A program made the translations under genes and the position numbers. The notes under the pieces were generated by a model. The model was not told where the DNA came from, made no database searches, and saw only the letters and a list, made by a program, of their open reading frames with translations. Below are positions 24,500-32,621 of a stretch of DNA of 64,000 nucleotides, piece after piece (the first letter of the stretch is position 1; each line of letters begins with the position of its first letter). The DNA lies in the NCBI RefSeq assembly GCF_003344965.1, contig NZ_CP031194.1, forward strand, positions 6,510,001 through 6,574,000, given 5' to 3'. The DNA is from Streptomyces paludis (GTDB lineage: Bacteria; Actinomycetota; Actinomycetes; Streptomycetales; Streptomycetaceae).

Positions 24500-24988
24500 C
24501 TACGACCCCGCCCAGATCACCGTACCCAGCCACGCCCCCACCACCAGGAGGCACGCGAACAGCTCCACCAGCAGCGAGCAGCCCGCCGCGCGCATCACCG
24601 TACGGGCCGACGCCCAGCCGTCCCGGTGGCTGCCCAGCCTGATCCGCTCCGCGCCGTAAATTCCCCCGACGAACCCCAGGATCCCGCCCGCCACCGGCAC
24701 CACGAAGAAGCCGGCGATGGCCGTCACCCCGCCCACCACCAGCGTCCGGTGCGGGGCGCCGGTCCGGCGTGTCCTGCGGCCGGGGAGCAGCGGGCGCAGC
24801 GCCTGGTTGAGCAGCAGCAGGGCCGTCGCGCCGATCAGTACGCCCCACGCGGGCCGGCTGGTGTCGGTCAGCGCCCACCAGAGCACCGCCGCCCAGACGA
24901 TCGCCTGGCCGGGCACCCCCGGGACCAGCACACCGAGCAGACCGAGCAGCATGACCAGGCCGACCAGCACGAGCTGCCACACGTCCAT
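24500..24988 (-). CDS. DUF456 family membrane protein
   Basis: 162 aa from ATG 24988. Four or five hydrophobic helices are present. The signature LLGLLGVLVPGVPGQAIVWAAVL and the glycine-rich GGILGFVGGIYGAERIRLG loop match DUF456, a family of glycine-zipper-containing membrane proteins of unknown function. It is downstream of the PPOX gene's partner cluster in the same direction as 24105 with a 29-bp gap, so may be cotranscribed with it. Confidence 0.85.
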   Translation of the reverse strand: MDVWQLVLVGLVMLLGLLGVLVPGVPGQAIVWAAVLWWALTDTSRPAWGVLIGATALLLLNQALRPLLPGRRTRRTGAPHRTLVVGGVTAIAGFFVVPVAGGILGFVGGIYGAERIRLGSHRDGWASARTVMRAAGCSLLVELFACLLVVGAWLGTVIWAGS

Positions 24989-25011
24989 GCGCCCACTGTG
25001 CAGGATCGCGC

Positions 25012-26217
25012 CTAGGCGCGCAGGTCGCGCGCCACCCACTGTTTCTCGTACGCGTACCAGCCCAGCTGGAGCCGGGTGGTCACCCCGCTCAGCTCCATGA
25101 GCCCCCGCACCCGGCGCTGTACGGTCCGCAGCCCCAGGTCCAGCTGTTTGGCGACGCGGGCGTCCGTCATCCCGGCGAGCAGCAGCGAGAGGATTTCCAG
25201 ATCGGTGGCGTCGGGGCCGGGGAGCCGGCCCTCGGTCACGCCGCCGCCGAGGCCGCCACCGCGGATGACGCCGCCGACGCTCCCGCCGACGGCGTCACCG
25301 CCGTCCCCCTCGTCCGTACGCTCCGTACCGTCGCCGCAGTCCGTACGGAGCCGCAGGGGCAGCGCCTCGCGCCAGACCGCCTCGAAGAGCCCCATGAGCG
25401 ACTCCAGCAGCCCACTGGCGTGCACGACCAGCGCGGCGGGCTCGGCGCCCGGACCGGTCAGCGGGACCATCGCCAGGGAGCGGTCCGCGATCACCAGCTT
25501 CGTCGGCACCCGCTCGGTGACGCGTACCTGTTCGTCCCGGCCGAGGGCCGCCGACAGCTCGCTGAGCGCGGCGGGCAGCGAGAGCACATCGCGCTCGATC
25601 ACCACCCGGTACGCCACCCCGCGCGCCGCCGCCCGCTCCTCCGCCTCGTTGTCCAGGCCCGTCACCGCGACCGGCTGCCCCGTGACCAGGGCGCAGACCT
25701 CCTCGGTGGCGCCCAGCTGGAGCTGGCGGAAGCGGTGGGCCACCGCGCTCGGGCCCGTCACCACCTCGATCAGATCGTGCACGGCCGGCTCGGTGGCCTC
25801 GGCCCGGTACTCCTCGGCGAGCACCACCGCCGCCAGTTCGGCCTGCTCCAGCTCGTGGCGGTGCTGGGTGAGCAGCGCCCCGAGGGCGACGGCGGGCGGC
25901 GCCGCGACCCATCGGCCGGTACGGGACGAGGACTGCGCGGCCAGCCCGTGCCGTTCCAGCTTGCGCAGCGCGTGTTCGGTGTCCGGCTCCGGGAGGGCGA
26001 GCCGGTGCGCCAGATCGGCGACCTCCGCCGCGCCGATCGCCACCAGCGCGCGGTACGTGGACTCCTGTCTCTCGTCGAGACCTATCGCTCCCAGCCCCAG
26101 CCCCTGCACCCCGGTGACCCCTCCCTGTACGCCCTGCGCGGCCGAATCCGGACGCGATGATTCCACAGCGGTCCGTGGCGGATACCGGCCACGGCGTAAA
26201 CCCGCCGCGCCCATCAT
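25012..26217 (-). CDS. LuxR/TrmB-type helix-turn-helix regulator
   Basis: 401 aa. An N-terminal TrmB-like winged helix (about 48-105, DERQESTYRALVAIGAAEVADLA) is followed by a central effector-like region. A Gly-rich linker (about 310-335) leads to a C-terminal GerE/LuxR HTH (DLEILSLLLAGMTDARVAKQLDLGLRTVQRRV). Streptomyces encode many of these stand-alone proteins, often beside specialised metabolism or protease genes. The 5' end is uncertain: ATG 26217 has only ACAGGG upstream, and the first 40 residues look unstructured. Confidence 0.82.
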   Translation of the reverse strand: MMGAAGLRRGRYPPRTAVESSRPDSAAQGVQGGVTGVQGLGLGAIGLDERQESTYRALVAIGAAEVADLAHRLALPEPDTEHALRKLERHGLAAQSSSRTGRWVAAPPAVALGALLTQHRHELEQAELAAVVLAEEYRAEATEPAVHDLIEVVTGPSAVAHRFRQLQLGATEEVCALVTGQPVAVTGLDNEAEERAAARGVAYRVVIERDVLSLPAALSELSAALGRDEQVRVTERVPTKLVIADRSLAMVPLTGPGAEPAALVVHASGLLESLMGLFEAVWREALPLRLRTDCGDGTERTDEGDGGDAVGGSVGGVIRGGGLGGGVTEGRLPGPDATDLEILSLLLAGMTDARVAKQLDLGLRTVQRRVRGLMELSGVTTRLQLGWYAYEKQWVARDLRA

Positions 26218-26458
26218 CCCTGTAGGGCCCGGCAGTCTGCCAAGGTGGCGCCATCACAGCAGCGACAGACCGTGGTCATATGCCCTTCGGGTATTCGTGA
26301 CCAGGCTCTGCCCGGCAGCGATGACGCATACGGCCTTGTGCCGCCGTGTCCGCGCCGGCTGAACCTGTGACGGTTCGCCGGGCGTCCTTCCCGTGGGGGG
26401 TGGGGTCGCCCGGCGGACTCTTTTCCGCGATGTCCGTCCCCGCGTCGCCCGCGCGGCC

Positions 26459-26464
26459 GACAAT
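26459..26464 (+). promoter_or_regulatory. -10-like element six bases before the PP2C-like gene
   Basis: GACAAT ends six bases before ATG 26471 and no Shine-Dalgarno is present, which fits a leaderless mRNA. Confidence 0.35.
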
Positions 26465-26470
26465 GGGCGC

Positions 26471-27640
26471 ATGAACCAGCAGGGGCAGCCGCCCGCCGGC
26501 GACGACTGGTGGAACCGGCTGTACGAAGAGTCCTTACCGGATGCCGAACCGCCGGCGGCGGACGCCGAGCCACCGGACGCCGAGCCACCGGACCCCGAGC
26601 CACCGGCGGACGCCGAACCGCCACCGGACGCCGGGCCCCGCACCCATGTCGGCGACCGGCCGCCCACCTACGGCCCCGAGCCGACCGCGCTGCCCGCCGC
26701 CGACGCCGACCGCGTGCACGAGATCGTCCCCGACACGGTCCTCGACGGCGCCTCCTACGGCGCGTACACCCTGCGGGCGATGTCCGTACGGGGCGACTCC
26801 GCGCGCCACCGCGGCGACCCCCGGCGCGACGCCCTGCTCACCGCGCGCTTCGGGACCGGCCCGAGCGCCCTCGTCCTCGTCGCCGTCGCCAGTGGCGCCC
26901 GGGCCGCCGCCGGGAGCGCCCGGGCGGCGGCGGACGCCTGCCGGTGGACCGGCGCCGCCGTCGGACGCAGCCACGGCCGGCTCTCCGACGACATACGGGC
27001 CGGCCGCAGGGGCGACCTGAAGTCCGGGCTGCACCGGCTCACCGACCGCACCTTCGGCAAGCTGCGCGCCCGCGCCGCCGAGCTGGGGCTGGAGCCGGGC
27101 GAGTACACCACGAGCCTGCGCTGCCTGCTGCTCTCCGCCGACCCCGAGTGCCGGACCCGGGTCTTCTTCGGGATCGGTGACGGCGGCCTCTTCCGGCTCA
27201 GGGACGGCGCCTGGCAGGACCTGGAACCGCTGCTTCCGGCACCCGCGTCCGCCGGCACCGGCGGACCGGTCGTCGGCTACGGCTCGCCCCCGCGGCAGCC
27301 GCGGCAGCCGGCGGACACGCCCGCGCCCGCCGGGGACGACCGGCTGACCGTGGATCCGGACATCGCGCGGCTCCACGTCCCGTACATCGAGGGCCCGCTG
27401 CCGCCGCAGTCCGACCCGTTCCGCTTCCGCGCCTCGGTGGCCCGGCCCGGCGACACCCTGCTTCTGTGCGGCCCCGGGCTCGCGGAGCCGATGCGCGCCG
27501 TGCCGGCCCTGAGCGCCGAGCTGGCGGGCCGCTGGGCCGCCCCGGAGCCGCCGGGGCTGGGCGGGTTCCTCGCGGACGCCGGCCTCCGGGTGAAGGGCTA
27601 CGCCGACGACCGTACGGCCGTCGGCGTCTGGGAGGGGTAA
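26471..27640 (+). CDS. PP2C-like (SpoIIE/PppA fold) protein with Pro-rich N-terminus; TTA codon
   Basis: 389 aa. Residues 24-60 are a DAEPP-type repeat, followed by a PP2C-like fold (about 85-390). Matching blocks are SVRGDSARHRGDPRRDALL, GEYTTSLRCLLL, FFGIGDGGLFRL and DTLLLCGPGL. The usual DG-x-GG metal motif is degenerate (VASGARA), so phosphatase activity is doubtful and it may be a sensor or pseudophosphatase. Codon 22 is TTA (26534-26536), making translation bldA-dependent. The stop codon TAA (27638-27640) lies at the very edge of a palindromic MITE-like element, which may have supplied the C-terminus. Leaderless start likely. Confidence 0.65.
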   Translation: MNQQGQPPAGDDWWNRLYEESLPDAEPPAADAEPPDAEPPDPEPPADAEPPPDAGPRTHVGDRPPTYGPEPTALPAADADRVHEIVPDTVLDGASYGAYTLRAMSVRGDSARHRGDPRRDALLTARFGTGPSALVLVAVASGARAAAGSARAAADACRWTGAAVGRSHGRLSDDIRAGRRGDLKSGLHRLTDRTFGKLRARAAELGLEPGEYTTSLRCLLLSADPECRTRVFFGIGDGGLFRLRDGAWQDLEPLLPAPASAGTGGPVVGYGSPPRQPRQPADTPAPAGDDRLTVDPDIARLHVPYIEGPLPPQSDPFRFRASVARPGDTLLLCGPGLAEPMRAVPALSAELAGRWAAPEPPGLGGFLADAGLRVKGYADDRTAVGVWEG

Positions 27641-27802
27641 GAAGCTGTTGTCCAACCCCGGCTGGGCTCGGAACGCCTGGCACGGCCGCTCGCGGCGTTG
27701 CCGAAATACCCGCATAGCTCCGCTATGAGGGCACTCCGGCGCCTTGCGATCGACCGCACCAGACGCCCCGAGCTGATCCAGCCGGAGTTGGACAACAGCT
27801 TC
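27641..27802. repeat. MITE-like snap-back palindromic element, copy 1
   Basis: A 162-bp element. The left end 27641-27665 (GAAGCTGTTGTCCAAC...) and right end 27778-27802 are inverted repeats matching at 24 of 25 positions. The whole interior is also an imperfect palindrome (GCTCGG..CG.CTGG on both arms) converging on the tip CATAG-CTCCG-CTATG (27713-27727). A second, diverged copy lies at 52467-52629. There is no coding capacity. It abuts the stop codon of the PP2C-like gene and may also act as a terminator. Confidence 0.75.
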
Positions 27803-27876
27803 TCACCGCGCATGCGCGCCCCGGCCCGGCATGGCTTGATGGACCGGGGGGCCAGACCGAGGGAAGGCGCGGGTCC

Positions 27877-29619
27877 ATGGCCAAGCAGAACGTGGCGGAG
27901 CAGTTCGTCGACCTTCTCGTCCGGGCGGGCGTCCGGCGGCTGTACGGGGTCGTCGGTGACAGCCTCAACCCCGTCGTCGACGCCGTCCGCCGTACCCCCG
28001 GGCTCGACTGGGTCCATGTCAAGCACGAGGAGACCGCGGCCTTCGCGGCCGGTGCCGAGGCCCAGATCACCGGCCGGCTGGCCGCCTGCGCGGGCTCCTG
28101 CGGCCCCGGCAACCTCCACCTCATCAACGGCCTCTACGACGCCCACCGCTCCATGGCGCCCGTACTCGCCCTCGCCTCGCACATCCCGTCGAGCGAGATC
28201 GGCCTCGGCTTCTTCCAGGAGACCCATCCCGAGCGGCTCTTCGACGAGTGCAGCCACTACAACGAGATGATCTCCCATCCGCGCCAGATGCCCCGGCTCG
28301 TACAGACGGCCATCCAGCACGCCATCGGGCAGAGCGGGGTCAGCGTGGTCACCCTGCCCGGGGACATCGCCGCCGCGCCCGCGCCCGAGAAGGCGGTGGA
28401 GCACGCCCTCGTCACCTCGCGGCCCTCCGTACGCCCCGGCGACACGGAGATCGAGAAGCTCGCCCACATGATCGACGAGGCCGACCGGATCACGCTCTTC
28501 TGCGGCAGCGGCACGGCCGGCGCGCACGCCGAGGTGATGGCGTTCGCGGAACGGGTCAAGTCCCCGATCGGCCACGCCCTGCGCGGCAAGGAGTGGATCC
28601 AGTACGACAATCCCTACGACGTCGGGATGAGCGGGCTGCTCGGATACGGCGCCGCCTACGAGGCCACCCACGAGTGCGATCTGCTGCTCCTGCTCGGCAC
28701 CGACTTCCCGTACAACGCCTTCCTGCCCGACGACGTCCGGATCGCGCAGGTCGACATCCGGCCCGAACGCCTGGGCCGCCGCTCGAAGCTGGACCTCGCG
28801 GTCTGGGGCGACGTACGCGAGACGCTGACCTGTCTGACGCCCCGGGTACGGGCCAGGACCGACCGGCGCTTCCTCGACAAGATGCTCAAGAAGCACGCCG
28901 ACGCGCTGGAGGGCGTCGTCAGGGCGTACACCCGCAAGGTCGACAAGCATGTGCCGATCCACCCGGAGTACGTGGCCGCCGTGCTGGACGAACTCGCCGC
29001 CGACGACGCGATTTTCACCGTGGACACCGGTATGTGCAATGTGTGGGCGGCGCGTTACCTCACGCCGAACGGCCGCCGCCGGGTCATCGGCTCGTTCAGC
29101 CACGGCTCGATGGCCAACGCGCTTCCGCAGGCCATCGGCGCCCAGTTCACCGACCGCGACCGCCAGGTCGTCTCGGTCTCCGGCGACGGCGGACTCGCCA
29201 TGCTGATGGGCGATCTGCTCACGCTCGTCCAGTACGACCTGCCGGTCAAGGTGATCGTCTTCAACAACTCCTCGCTGGGCATGGTCGAGCTGGAGATGAT
29301 GGTCGCGGGGCTGCCCGCGTACGGGACGGACAACCACCCCACCGACTTCGCGGCCATCGCGCGCGCGGCCGGCGCGTACGGCGTCCGGGTGGAGAAGCCC
29401 CGGCAGCTGGCCGGCGCGCTGAAGGACGCCTTCCGGCACCGGGGGCCCGCCGTGGTCGATGTGGTCACCGACCGGAACGCGCTCTCGATCCCGCCCCGGA
29501 TCAGCGCGGACATGGTGACCGGCTTCGCGCTCTCCGCGAGCAAGATGGTCCTGGACGGCGGGGTGGGCCGGATGGCCCGCATGGCGCGCGCCAACCTCCG
29601 CAACGTACCGCGTCCCTGA
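27877..29619 (+). CDS. poxB: PoxB-like pyruvate oxidase (thiamine-diphosphate enzyme)
   Basis: 580 aa, GAGGGAAGG upstream. The three ThDP-family domains are in order: PYR (1-180, catalytic Glu in VKHEETAAFAAGAE), central NAD/FAD-type domain (about 190-340) and PP (350-540, GDGGLAMLMGDLLTLVQY...NN, the GDG-x25-NN ThDP motif). ASHIPSSEIGLGFFQETHPE and the GLxALLGYGA-like segment point to pyruvate:quinone oxidoreductase rather than acetolactate synthase. The enzyme decarboxylates pyruvate to acetate and CO2 at the membrane. It sits alone, downstream of the MITE-like repeat. Confidence 0.88.
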   Translation: MAKQNVAEQFVDLLVRAGVRRLYGVVGDSLNPVVDAVRRTPGLDWVHVKHEETAAFAAGAEAQITGRLAACAGSCGPGNLHLINGLYDAHRSMAPVLALASHIPSSEIGLGFFQETHPERLFDECSHYNEMISHPRQMPRLVQTAIQHAIGQSGVSVVTLPGDIAAAPAPEKAVEHALVTSRPSVRPGDTEIEKLAHMIDEADRITLFCGSGTAGAHAEVMAFAERVKSPIGHALRGKEWIQYDNPYDVGMSGLLGYGAAYEATHECDLLLLLGTDFPYNAFLPDDVRIAQVDIRPERLGRRSKLDLAVWGDVRETLTCLTPRVRARTDRRFLDKMLKKHADALEGVVRAYTRKVDKHVPIHPEYVAAVLDELAADDAIFTVDTGMCNVWAARYLTPNGRRRVIGSFSHGSMANALPQAIGAQFTDRDRQVVSVSGDGGLAMLMGDLLTLVQYDLPVKVIVFNNSSLGMVELEMMVAGLPAYGTDNHPTDFAAIARAAGAYGVRVEKPRQLAGALKDAFRHRGPAVVDVVTDRNALSIPPRISADMVTGFALSASKMVLDGGVGRMARMARANLRNVPRP

Positions 29620-29780
29620 CGCCCCGGCGGGTCCCGGCGGAGTGCTCGCGACGGTGCGGTGACGGTCCGCTCACACAGTGGTGACGAACGCCATGAGTGG
29701 TCCCATACGGGCGGGGAATGCATCTCTTGAACACGGCGGCGCCGAGGGCGCGGCCGGCCACCAATGCCCGGGGGGACAGA

Positions 29781-30176
29781 GTGACACACGGGATTCGGCG
29801 CAGAGTCGGGGGCGCGGATCTGGCCGCCGTTCCCGAAGTACGGCACGCGCTGCGGGAGATGCTGGAGCACTGGCGGGAGCGGGACTCCGCGGAGGTGGCC
29901 GAGCTGCTCATCAGCGAGCTGGTCACCAACGCGCTGGTCCACACGGAGACCGGAGCGGTGGTCACGGCGACGGTGGCGGACAGCCGGCTGCGGGTGGAGG
30001 TACGGGACTTTGTCGCGGCGCTGCCCCCGCCACCCTTACCCGGCAGGCCGGTCCCCGACGACGCCACGCACGGCAGGGGGCTGGCGCTGGTGCGGAGCCT
30101 GGCGGACGACTGGGGGATACGGTCCAGGCCCGTCGGCAAGGTGGTCTGGTTCGAACTGAACGGGGCGGCGGCGTGA
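29781..30176 (+). CDS. HATPase-type anti-sigma/regulatory ATP-binding protein; TTA codon
   Basis: 131 aa from GTG 29781 (GGGGGGACAGA upstream; ATG 29718 in frame is a longer alternative). A single SpoIIAB/RsbW-like GHKL domain: N-box ELLISELVTNALVHT, G1-type VRDF, and the GRGLALVRSLADDWG G2 box. Streptomyces have dozens of these; most are thought to act as anti-sigma kinases or partner with PP2C/STAS proteins. Codon 86 is TTA (30036-30038), implying bldA control late in growth. It is followed by a perfect hairpin. Confidence 0.83.
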   Translation: MTHGIRRRVGGADLAAVPEVRHALREMLEHWRERDSAEVAELLISELVTNALVHTETGAVVTATVADSRLRVEVRDFVAALPPPPLPGRPVPDDATHGRGLALVRSLADDWGIRSRPVGKVVWFELNGAAA

Positions 30177-30236
30177 GGATGAACGCGCACGTCAGTGGGT
30201 ATGGGTAGGGCATGGACCCGGTGATGGACGAACGAA

Positions 30237-30264
30237 CCGGTGTGACGGTCGCCCGTCACACCGG
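30237..30264. terminator. Perfect hairpin after the anti-sigma-type ATPase gene
   Basis: CCGGTGTGACGG (30237-30248) pairs with CCGTCACACCGG (30253-30264), loop four bases. It lies 60 bp downstream of the stop. Confidence 0.7.
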
Positions 30265-30269
30265 CCTGT

Positions 30270-30386
30270 GTGTTCCCCACGTTCGTGCTGCTGCTGTCAC
30301 TGGTGCTGCTGGTGGGGCTGGTACTGGTCGTGCTGGTCGTGCTGCTGGTTCTCGGCCTCAGCCGAACTGCCGCTCCATCTCCTTGA
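30270..30386 (+). CDS. Possible 38-aa single-TM micropeptide
   Basis: GTG 30270 opens a frame encoding VFPTFVLLLSLVLLVGLV, another ten Leu/Val residues, then GLSRTAAPSP and stop. The peptide is one long Leu/Val helix with a short polar tail. There is no Shine-Dalgarno and a terminator directly precedes it. The DNA is a CTGGT-type low-complexity tract, and the end overlaps the DUF2637 gene antisense by 29 bp. It may be chance. Confidence 0.2.
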   Translation: MFPTFVLLLSLVLLVGLVLVVLVVLLVLGLSRTAAPSP

Positions 30387-31410
30387 GCTTGCGCTCCAGG
30401 GAGTCGAGTCGCGGCAGCGCCTGCGTGTCGTCCTCGGCGGTGAGATCGACGGTGCGGGTCTCAGTGCCCTGGACGGGCTGGAGGGAGAGCCGAGATCGCT
30501 GGGGCAGCTGTCCCGGCTCGGGTATAGCAGGCTCCGCGGCGGCCTCAACGGCCGGCTGGGAGCCCGAACCTCCATTCATGGCAGGAGGAAGAGCGACCTG
30601 ACGGCCGCCACGGCCCCAGGCCCGGTGCTGCCGGTTGAGCGCCTTGATCTGAGCGCGCTCCATCTTCTCCTGCTCGCGCATGGCGCGCCGGTTCTGCTCC
30701 TTCTGCCGCCGGTCGTCGCGGACTTCGTCGACCGCTTCGTCCAGCGTACGGACGCCCTCCAGCAGCATCAGCGACCAGGCGGCGAAGGTCTCGCGGGGAG
30801 CCCGGAGCCACCGTACGATCCGGATCTGCGGCAGCGGGCGGGGGACGAGCCCCTGCTCGCGCAGCGCCGCGACCCGGGTCTGCTTCAGCGCGCGGTCGAA
30901 GAGCACCGCGGCCGAGAGGGACATGCCGGCGAAGAAGTGCGGAGCGCCGTCGTGGCCCAGCCCCCTGGGCGCGTGCACCCAGTTGAACCAGGCGGCGGCA
31001 CCCGCGAACGTCCACACGAGCAGACGCGAGCCGAGGGCCGCGTCGCCGTGGCTCGCCTCGCGCACGGCGAGGACGGAGCAGAACATGGCCGCGCCGTCGA
31101 GGCCGAACGGGACGAGGTACTCCCAGCCGTCCGAGAGGCCGAGGTTCTCCTGGCCGAAGCCGACCAGGCCGTGGAAGGAGAGCGCGGCCGCCACGGCGGC
31201 ACAGCAGAACAGCAGGGCGTAGGAGGCGATGCCGTAGATCGCTTCCTTCCGTCTGCGGCGCTCCTCACTGCGTTCCCAGGAGTCCTCAACGGCCGAGGAC
31301 TTCTGACTTGCGCGCTTGCCGCGCGCGAGCAGAGCCACCGCCACCAGGATTCCGACGATCAGCACGACGCCGGGAAGCAGCCAGTTCAGCGATATGTCGG
31401 TCAGTCGCAT
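30358..31410 (-). CDS. DUF2637 family membrane protein
   Basis: 350 aa, AAGGAA upstream of ATG 31410. Helix 1 is at residues 8-30, followed by a charged segment and three more helices (about 58-80, 88-115, 128-180). The segment SDGWEYLVPFGLDGAAMFCSVLAVREASHGDA matches DUF2637. The C-terminal half is cytoplasmic, Arg/Gln/Glu-rich, with a likely coiled coil at the end (DSLERKLKEMERQFG). DUF2637 proteins resemble Streptomyces plasmid-transfer-associated membrane proteins, but no transfer genes are nearby. Function unknown. Confidence 0.8.
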   Translation of the reverse strand: MRLTDISLNWLLPGVVLIVGILVAVALLARGKRASQKSSAVEDSWERSEERRRRKEAIYGIASYALLFCCAAVAAALSFHGLVGFGQENLGLSDGWEYLVPFGLDGAAMFCSVLAVREASHGDAALGSRLLVWTFAGAAAWFNWVHAPRGLGHDGAPHFFAGMSLSAAVLFDRALKQTRVAALREQGLVPRPLPQIRIVRWLRAPRETFAAWSLMLLEGVRTLDEAVDEVRDDRRQKEQNRRAMREQEKMERAQIKALNRQHRAWGRGGRQVALPPAMNGGSGSQPAVEAAAEPAIPEPGQLPQRSRLSLQPVQGTETRTVDLTAEDDTQALPRLDSLERKLKEMERQFG

Positions 31411-31620
31411 GCGGTGTTCCTTGCATCGCAGTAGGGCGTTTGGGACGCCATTTTGGCGGAAGTGCGGTGCCCGTCAGGTGCTTTCGGGACAAGAGAACAC
31501 CAACGAGGCGGTGCGGCACACAAATATGCACGATCGGCTAGCGCTACCGTTCGGCAGGTGGCTGTCATGTTCGATTAATATCACCCCAGCGGGTGGCGTG
31601 GGATCCGTGGTGACGCGGGG

Positions 31621-32469
31621 TCAGGAGCGCGTGCTGAGCTTGCGAACCCGGTCGTCGTCGCAGGTACGCGGACAGGTGACGCAGGTGTCTTCGGGACGCA
31701 GGGTATAGAACAGACAGCAGCTCGCTCGGTCACGGGTCGGCAAAGATTCGCCGTCGGGTCCCGTCAGCTCACGGAAACCGGCCGTTCCCACATACGGCTT
31801 GGTGGTGCCGGGCAGCAGCAGCTCCAGCTCCGTCATCGCGCGCCGCTCCTCGCCGAGGAGATGGGCGACGTACCAGAGCCCCTCGACGATCTCGTCGGTC
31901 GCCATGCCCCACAGCGCCCGCCGGCCGCGCCGCATGCGCGGGGCGAATCCGTCCAGGATCGGTTCGAGGTGTTCGGCCACGGCCGTACGCACCTCGGCCC
32001 GCAGGGCCTCCTCGTCCGCCACGACCCGGGCCCCCGGCAGCGCCGCCGCGGGGTCGTCCGGCAGACAGGCGAACGTGCCCGGCCGTACGGCCATCCGGCC
32101 CAGCGCGCGCTGGAACGAGACCCCCTCGACCGGCATCCGCGGCACCCGGCGGAGCAGGAACCACGGCATGGTGATCAGCAGACAGGCCGGCCAGGCGTAG
32201 CGGTGCAGCGCGAAGCTGGCGATCACATCGGGGCGGCCCTGCTGCCCGTAGTCCCGGAGCACCTGCTCCTCGTCCCAGCCGAGGAACGCGTCGAGGGCGG
32301 GGCCCCCGGCCGCGAGATCGGCGGCGCCGACCCAGCCGCCGCCGAAGGGCGCGCGCTCGCCGTCGGTGAGCACATCGACGCTCAGTGACGGGAACACCTC
32401 GGTCAGCCGGGCGTACGCGTCCGACACCGGAGAGGTCCGGAGGCCGGTCAGCACAGTGGGGACGGTCAT
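31621..32469 (-). CDS. FhuF-like ferric-siderophore reductase, [2Fe-2S] protein
   Basis: About 282 aa from ATG 32469 (GTG 32481 is four codons upstream in frame). The C-terminus CCLFYTLRPEDTCVTCPRTC carries the CC-x10-C-x2-C iron-sulfur ligands typical of FhuF. The body has the FhuF-like fold, including RYAWPACLLITMPWFL. FhuF-type enzymes reduce ferric siderophores in the cytoplasm to release iron. A perfect DmdR/IdeR-type iron box lies 31 bp upstream, so it should be repressed by iron. It is divergent from a GntR gene. Confidence 0.87.
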   Translation of the reverse strand: MTVPTVLTGLRTSPVSDAYARLTEVFPSLSVDVLTDGERAPFGGGWVGAADLAAGGPALDAFLGWDEEQVLRDYGQQGRPDVIASFALHRYAWPACLLITMPWFLLRRVPRMPVEGVSFQRALGRMAVRPGTFACLPDDPAAALPGARVVADEEALRAEVRTAVAEHLEPILDGFAPRMRRGRRALWGMATDEIVEGLWYVAHLLGEERRAMTELELLLPGTTKPYVGTAGFRELTGPDGESLPTRDRASCCLFYTLRPEDTCVTCPRTCDDDRVRKLSTRS

Positions 32470-32499
32470 GCAGGGGACCACCGAATCGGGATCGTTTGC

Positions 32500-32514
32500 A
32501 GGTAAGCCTTACCT
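32500..32514. promoter_or_regulatory. DmdR1/IdeR-type iron box
   Basis: AGGTAAG-C-CTTACCT is a perfect 7-1-7 palindrome within TGCAGGTAAGCCTTACCTTA, close to the DmdR/IdeR consensus TTAGGTTAGGCTAACCTAA. It is 31 bp upstream of the FhuF-like start. Confidence 0.82.
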
Positions 32515-32621
32515 TACCGGATGTGATCGAGGTTTGAACTGCGGCCCGGTCGGCCTATCGTGCACGGGAGGGAGCGGGCACGACCGGCGCGGCACCGGCC
32601 TGACGGCGGAGGAGGACCCGA

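Noticed and set aside
30237..30360. CTGGT-rich tract as a CRISPR-like or microsatellite array
   Set aside because: Units are too short and irregular for CRISPR and no spacers exist; it is low-complexity Leu/Val-codon sequence.
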